A DNA stretch of 64,000 bases. Source: Paramicrosporidium saccamoebae (taxonomy: Eukaryota > Rozellomycota). The stretch lies in the NCBI GenBank assembly GCA_002794465.1, contig MTSL01000065.1, forward strand, positions 133,475 through 197,474, read 5' to 3'. Positions 61,001 through 64,000 of this stretch are shown here, piece by piece. A program made the position numbers and the translations under genes. The first letter of the stretch is position 1. Each line of letters opens with the position of its first letter. A model generated the notes under the pieces. The model saw only the letters and a program-made list of their open reading frames with translations. It was not told the DNA's origin and did no database searches.

Positions 61001-63816
61001 TAGTGGGAGGTACAAGTGCCGGAGAGCTGACGAAGACTTTGGCCAGATGCTTTCCCAATTTGGAGGTGAAAGTGTCATTGGCGCCTGTCACCAGAGAAGT
61101 CCTTCGCGTCGATCTTGACATTACCCCGACTTTTGATTTTGATGAGCGCTGTCACGGGACAGCGGACATGTGGTGGATTTTTGTTGAAAATCCCCTGTCA
61201 CCGTCGTTTATTCATGCTGAAGAGTTTACAATTACAAAGACCCAGTCCAGACTCGAACGTCGCGTGTCATTCTACATTCCTGTTCGCGAGCCGATCCCAT
61301 CACAACTTTATGTCCGAGTAGTGTCTGATCGCTGGCTCCATGCCGACACGGTAGTGCCAGTGACATTGCAGAGACTATTGTTGCCTGATGAACGAACTAG
61401 TCATCCCACCAATCTTCTTCCTCTCCGGCCCCTTCCAGTCACTGCGCTACAGGATCCGCGACTCGAAACGTTATATGGGGCACAATTCATGTTTTTTAAC
61501 AGCGTGCAGACACAAGTCTTTCACACCCTGTATCACGGGACGATGAATGTCATGGTGGGTGCCCCCACCGGTAGTGGAAAGACTATTATTGCCGAATTGG
61601 CTATTTGGAATGCATTGAGGACGAGTCCACAGTCAAAGATTGTCTATGTGGCACCCCTTAAAGCACTCATCAAGGAACGTCTGGAGGATTGGACCAGGAG
61701 GTTTAGTCCGTTGGGCATCAAAGTCATCGAGCTGAGTGGGGATGTCAGTCCAGATCTTTACTCACTGCAGAACTGCAGGATTATTGTCACAACTCCAGAA
61801 AAATGGGACAGCGTCACTCGCGGACAGGGTAAGTTGGCATCGCAAGTTTCCCTAATGGTTCTTGATGAGATTCACCTTCTGGGAGGGGATCGTGGCCACG
61901 TTCTTGAAATGATTGTTACCCGAATGTGTCGCCAGACTGCACCATCTCGTCTTGTTGGACTGTCCACTGCACTGGCAAATGCAACTGACATGTCAAATTG
62001 GCTTCAGATTCCTGACGCAGCCATGTTCAACTTTCGTCCTTCGGTGCGTCCAGTGCCTCTAGAAGTGAGGATAGAGGGATATGCTGGACGACATTATTGT
62101 CCTCGAATGGCAACAATGAACAAGCCAACCTACTCTGCAATTCTTTCCCATTCTCCAGACAAGCCAGTCCTAGTTTTCGTATCATCGCGCAGACAAACCC
62201 GTCTAACAGCAAACGCCCTCGTCGCCCACTGTGTAAATGATGGGTTCCCACGACGATTTGTCCAATGTCCAGAAGAGGAGCTGGCCTGGATGATTGCTGA
62301 CGTGACTGATGCGTCCCTGAGACACGCCTTGTCATTCGGAATTGCCCTGCACCATGCAGGCCTAACCGAAACTGATCGTCGCGTAAGCGAGACGCTCTTT
62401 GCGGCGGGAAAGGTGCAAGTGATGGTGGCAACCAGTACTCTCGCGTGGGGATTAAACTTTCCTGCTCATTTGGTGGTGGTCAAGGGCACTGAATTTTACG
62501 ATGCCCGATCTCACTCTTACGTTAATGTCCCTTTGACAGATGTAATGCAGATGATTGGGCGAGCCGGAAGACCTCAATTTGACCAACAAGCCAAGGCTGT
62601 AATCCTAGTGCAGGATATCAAAAAGGACTTTTACAAGAAATTTTTGTACGATGCATTCCCGCTGGAATCGTGTCTCCATCTGCGGGGCGTGTTGGCTGAC
62701 CATCTAAACTCGGAAATTGTCCACGGGCGTGTCACAGATCTGGCGGGTGCACTGAAAATGATGCAGGGTACATATTTGTCCGTCCGAGCACTGCGCAACC
62801 CCAACTACTACGGAATTCAAGAGGCAAGTCCCACTTTCCGGGACGAATTTCTGGTCAGCCTGATTAACCAGTCCTTTTCCTCTCTCGAAAAGTCCCATTG
62901 TGTGGTTTTAGAGGGGGAAAGGGTCCAATCTACTCCGCTCGGCCGCATTGCATCTCACTACTACTTGAGTCATCGCACAGTCAGTCTCTTTGCAGAAACC
63001 TTGGGTCCGCGTGAATCATTCGCTTCTCTATTGCGGTTGGTCGCATTGGCTGCTGAATTTGACGAAGCCCCGATCCGTCACAATGAAGACAATGAAATTC
63101 GCGAATTCACCGCCACCAAATCGCTCCGTCCGATTTGGGAGACTATGGGCAGTACTGTGGGCGTGGATTGGACCTTACCACACACCAAAGTGCACGTTTT
63201 ATTGGTTGCATATTTGGCGGGTATAGAATTACCAGTGATGGATTTTGTTACAGACACGCGCAGTATCCTTGATCAGGCGGCGAGGATTGCAGCTGCGTTG
63301 ACAGAAGTGGCTAGATCGCACCTGCATCTAGAGACATTTGTGCATGCCGTCTGGCTGCAGCAGGCCATCTTCCAAGGACTATTGCCAACGGACAATTCTG
63401 CATGTCAGCTGCCTGGAGTGTGTCGACGGGACAAGATTGCAGCATTGCCGGTGTTGCTACACTCGAAACCAGACAGTAGTCTTTCAGAGGAAGCTAGGAA
63501 TATATTGCAGTACCGAATTCCGCGAATCAAGATGACTGCGACGAGGAATGGAGATAAATGCACTGTAGATATGCTGGATGAGCGCATTGAGAACGATAAT
63601 CGTGCCTACTGCAGAGAGATTCGTCGTAGCCAAGACCAATCATGGCGTCTTGTGATTGCGGATCCTTCTCGGAATGCCATTCTCGCCCATCATCGCCTCT
63701 CCACTGTCCGTCGAAAAGTCAACCTCAATGTTAGTGCTCCCCCCAATGTAAAGACACTCCAGCTGCTATTGTTGTCAGAAAACTATCTTGGTCTTGATCA
63801 GGAACTGTCCATTTAA
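58066..63816 (+). CDS. Ski2-like double-cassette RNA helicase, Slh1/ASCC3 type
   Basis: 1916-aa helicase with two RecA/winged-helix/Sec63 cassettes, single exon. Cassette 1: APTGAGKTD, TTPEKWD, DEVHLLQDDRG, GLSATLPN, GRAGRPQ. Cassette 2: APTGSGKT, TTPEKWD, DEIHLLGGDRG, GLSTAL, GRAGRPQ. Box II of cassette 2 is DEIH, as in Slh1/ASCC3, not the DDxH of the spliceosomal Brr2. Slh1 works in the RQT complex that splits collided ribosomes. The N-terminal 220 residues hold the short helical region LLDLVGFECIELVSQL. The second Sec63 unit appears complete. AATAAA lies 2 nt after the stop. Confidence 0.93.
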   Translation: MRLAGLARSLLIDDKSIRKEGEFERWLENALEKAPEYGPLDLIELVDPDLLNEEEYAPIPYVVPVVEKRIRYGPEWLVEECTRLKSAFSTEELSEHIIKILSGPTEQRESDLLDLVGFECIELVSQLIANRDILVEACRDYSFGKPATLAPVMSAALPGQSVSLNTESSKQASRQYRKLVSKGIIPDEELYIPETDGLDNLRAALGSSSGPQIHLPNVFVSRRPERLLGAKMALPQGTSHNDFADYEEFIIPYPSDAHGQTWNINPIIVSDLDTVLQQGFQGYKTLNRMQSAVFPVAHGSNENMLVCAPTGAGKTDVAMLAILKIVRDHIVSMSPLTVAKNDFKVVYVAPMKALAAEITEKFGKRLRPYGLKVREYTGDMQLTRREVQETQMIVTTPEKWDVITRKSQGDVDLVQKVKLLIIDEVHLLQDDRGPVIETLVARTLREVEMSQRLIRIVGLSATLPNYVDVAMFLRADLYSGLFVFGDAFRPVPLTQQFVGIKGRNFSTITENMNRTCFKKCRKFVEEGHQVMIFVHSRMDTVKTAKTMLRLASEENQSGIFATDQATPQYSAASKSISKSRNRELQDLFAAGFAFHHAGMLRSDRTLVEQLFSEGHIKVLVCTATLAWGVNLPAHAVIIKGTQVYDQQKGDFVSLGVLDVLQIFGRAGRPQYETHGEGIILTPHGEMAKYISAIMSQIPIESRFQAHLADNLNAEVALGTVGSIAEAVAWLKYSYLYVRMQRNPTSYGITPKEITTDPDLEARLYKLCRETTMQLRACGMVAFDPADTAEIIRIRDVGRIASAFYLGRDTVEIFGKSLRPGLTEEEILAIASTATEFHHLRVREEELRELDLLRDGAPMRLKHDVATPEGKASLLIMAHISKYHLDSFSLISDSNYVAQNGGRVFRALFEILRTQGWLHAALRCLTMCISFERKIWPMQHPLTQFDRLSIEVVRSLEKARKGAVNVDALKSMSKSEIAAIVGGTSAGELTKTLARCFPNLEVKVSLAPVTREVLRVDLDITPTFDFDERCHGTADMWWIFVENPLSPSFIHAEEFTITKTQSRLERRVSFYIPVREPIPSQLYVRVVSDRWLHADTVVPVTLQRLLLPDERTSHPTNLLPLRPLPVTALQDPRLETLYGAQFMFFNSVQTQVFHTLYHGTMNVMVGAPTGSGKTIIAELAIWNALRTSPQSKIVYVAPLKALIKERLEDWTRRFSPLGIKVIELSGDVSPDLYSLQNCRIIVTTPEKWDSVTRGQGKLASQVSLMVLDEIHLLGGDRGHVLEMIVTRMCRQTAPSRLVGLSTALANATDMSNWLQIPDAAMFNFRPSVRPVPLEVRIEGYAGRHYCPRMATMNKPTYSAILSHSPDKPVLVFVSSRRQTRLTANALVAHCVNDGFPRRFVQCPEEELAWMIADVTDASLRHALSFGIALHHAGLTETDRRVSETLFAAGKVQVMVATSTLAWGLNFPAHLVVVKGTEFYDARSHSYVNVPLTDVMQMIGRAGRPQFDQQAKAVILVQDIKKDFYKKFLYDAFPLESCLHLRGVLADHLNSEIVHGRVTDLAGALKMMQGTYLSVRALRNPNYYGIQEASPTFRDEFLVSLINQSFSSLEKSHCVVLEGERVQSTPLGRIASHYYLSHRTVSLFAETLGPRESFASLLRLVALAAEFDEAPIRHNEDNEIREFTATKSLRPIWETMGSTVGVDWTLPHTKVHVLLVAYLAGIELPVMDFVTDTRSILDQAARIAAALTEVARSHLHLETFVHAVWLQQAIFQGLLPTDNSACQLPGVCRRDKIAALPVLLHSKPDSSLSEEARNILQYRIPRIKMTATRNGDKCTVDMLDERIENDNRAYCREIRRSQDQSWRLVIADPSRNAILAHHRLSTVRRKVNLNVSAPPNVKTLQLLLLSENYLGLDQELSI

Positions 63817-63836
63817 GGAATAAACTTTCTTTTTGC

Positions 63837-64000
63837 ATGATACGAGGATCAACGCCGGAATTGTACGCGCGGGTAACCAAATGGCTTGCCTCTTTGACGG
63901 CGGAGACGCTTCCCGAAAGTACAGTGTCGGTTCTTTGTAACGGTAGAGAGCATGAAATGGTTATATTCGCGGGCCAGTGGACCAGGCGGCCAACATGTCA
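63837..64000 (+). CDS. ICT1/YaeJ-like peptide release factor, partial
   Basis: Only the 5' end is in the window. A model with exons 63837..63872 and 63925..>64000 gives MIRGSTPELYAR as presequence, then FVTVESMKWLYSRASGPGGQ. SRASGPGGQHV contains the GGQ motif of class I release factors, here in the N-terminal position typical of ICT1/YaeJ/Pth4, which rescue stalled mitochondrial ribosomes. The proposed 52-nt intron is longer than most here, so the 5' structure is tentative. It starts 20 bp after the helicase gene. Confidence 0.75.
   Translation, partial: MIRGSTPELYARVTKWLASLTAETLPESTVSVLCNGREHEMVIFAGQWTRRPTC

Overview
This window is a nuclear contig piece from a very compact eukaryotic genome, most likely an early-diverging endoparasitic fungus of the Rozellomycota/Cryptomycota grade (the Rozella, Paramicrosporidium, Mitosporidium group). 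That placement is an inference from gene style and content, not a proven identification. About 42 protein genes fill 64 kb on both strands, often with fewer than 50 bp between them. Reading across exon junctions, I could infer about 90 spliceosomal introns. Nearly all are 25-41 nt long, start GTA, and carry a CTAAT/CTGAC-like branch site a few bases before TAG or CAG. Most genes are therefore visible only after splicing, and exon coordinates are given in each entry.

Layout. 0-7 kb: RNR1, an SH3BGR-like thioredoxin-fold protein, a bHLH factor, ornithine aminotransferase, a zinc-knuckle protein and GOT1. 7-12 kb: two tandem EF-hand MscS channels. 12-20 kb: SERRATE/ARS2, QCR7, eIF2B-alpha, a hyccin homologue, RPS23 (its long intron holds a candidate C/D snoRNA), RPN10 and RFA1. 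20-27 kb: a TMEM198-like membrane protein, mitochondrial bL27, VDAC, a J-domain protein, PPME1, RPC31, a GRAB-type golgin and tRNA-Gly. 27-41 kb: VPS52, UNG, an importin-7/8 homologue, DDX47/RRP3, glucosidase I, COG2 and MTG1. 41-50 kb: eL43, an unidentified WD40 protein, an SLC25 carrier, DPM3, TIM50, a half tRNA-Lys cut by a 154-N gap, a repeat coiled-coil protein and a Sec14-RhoGAP protein. 50-64 kb: cofilin, a large PPR protein, a Pkc1-type kinase, ceramide synthase, the Slh1/ASCC3 helicase and the start of an ICT1-like release factor.

The gene set implies respiring mitochondria (complex III, TIM50 import, mitoribosome and mitochondrial translation factors), a full secretory and N-glycan pathway, Rho/PKC/cofilin signalling and ordinary replication and repair. 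This separates the organism from canonical microsporidia. Compaction shows in several ways: AATAAA signals written across the stop codon, start codons of divergent genes 23-45 bp apart, and touching or overlapping convergent 3' ends. The least explained sequences are two pairs of dispersed non-coding elements, several short tandem arrays, and the WD40 protein at 42-44.6 kb.
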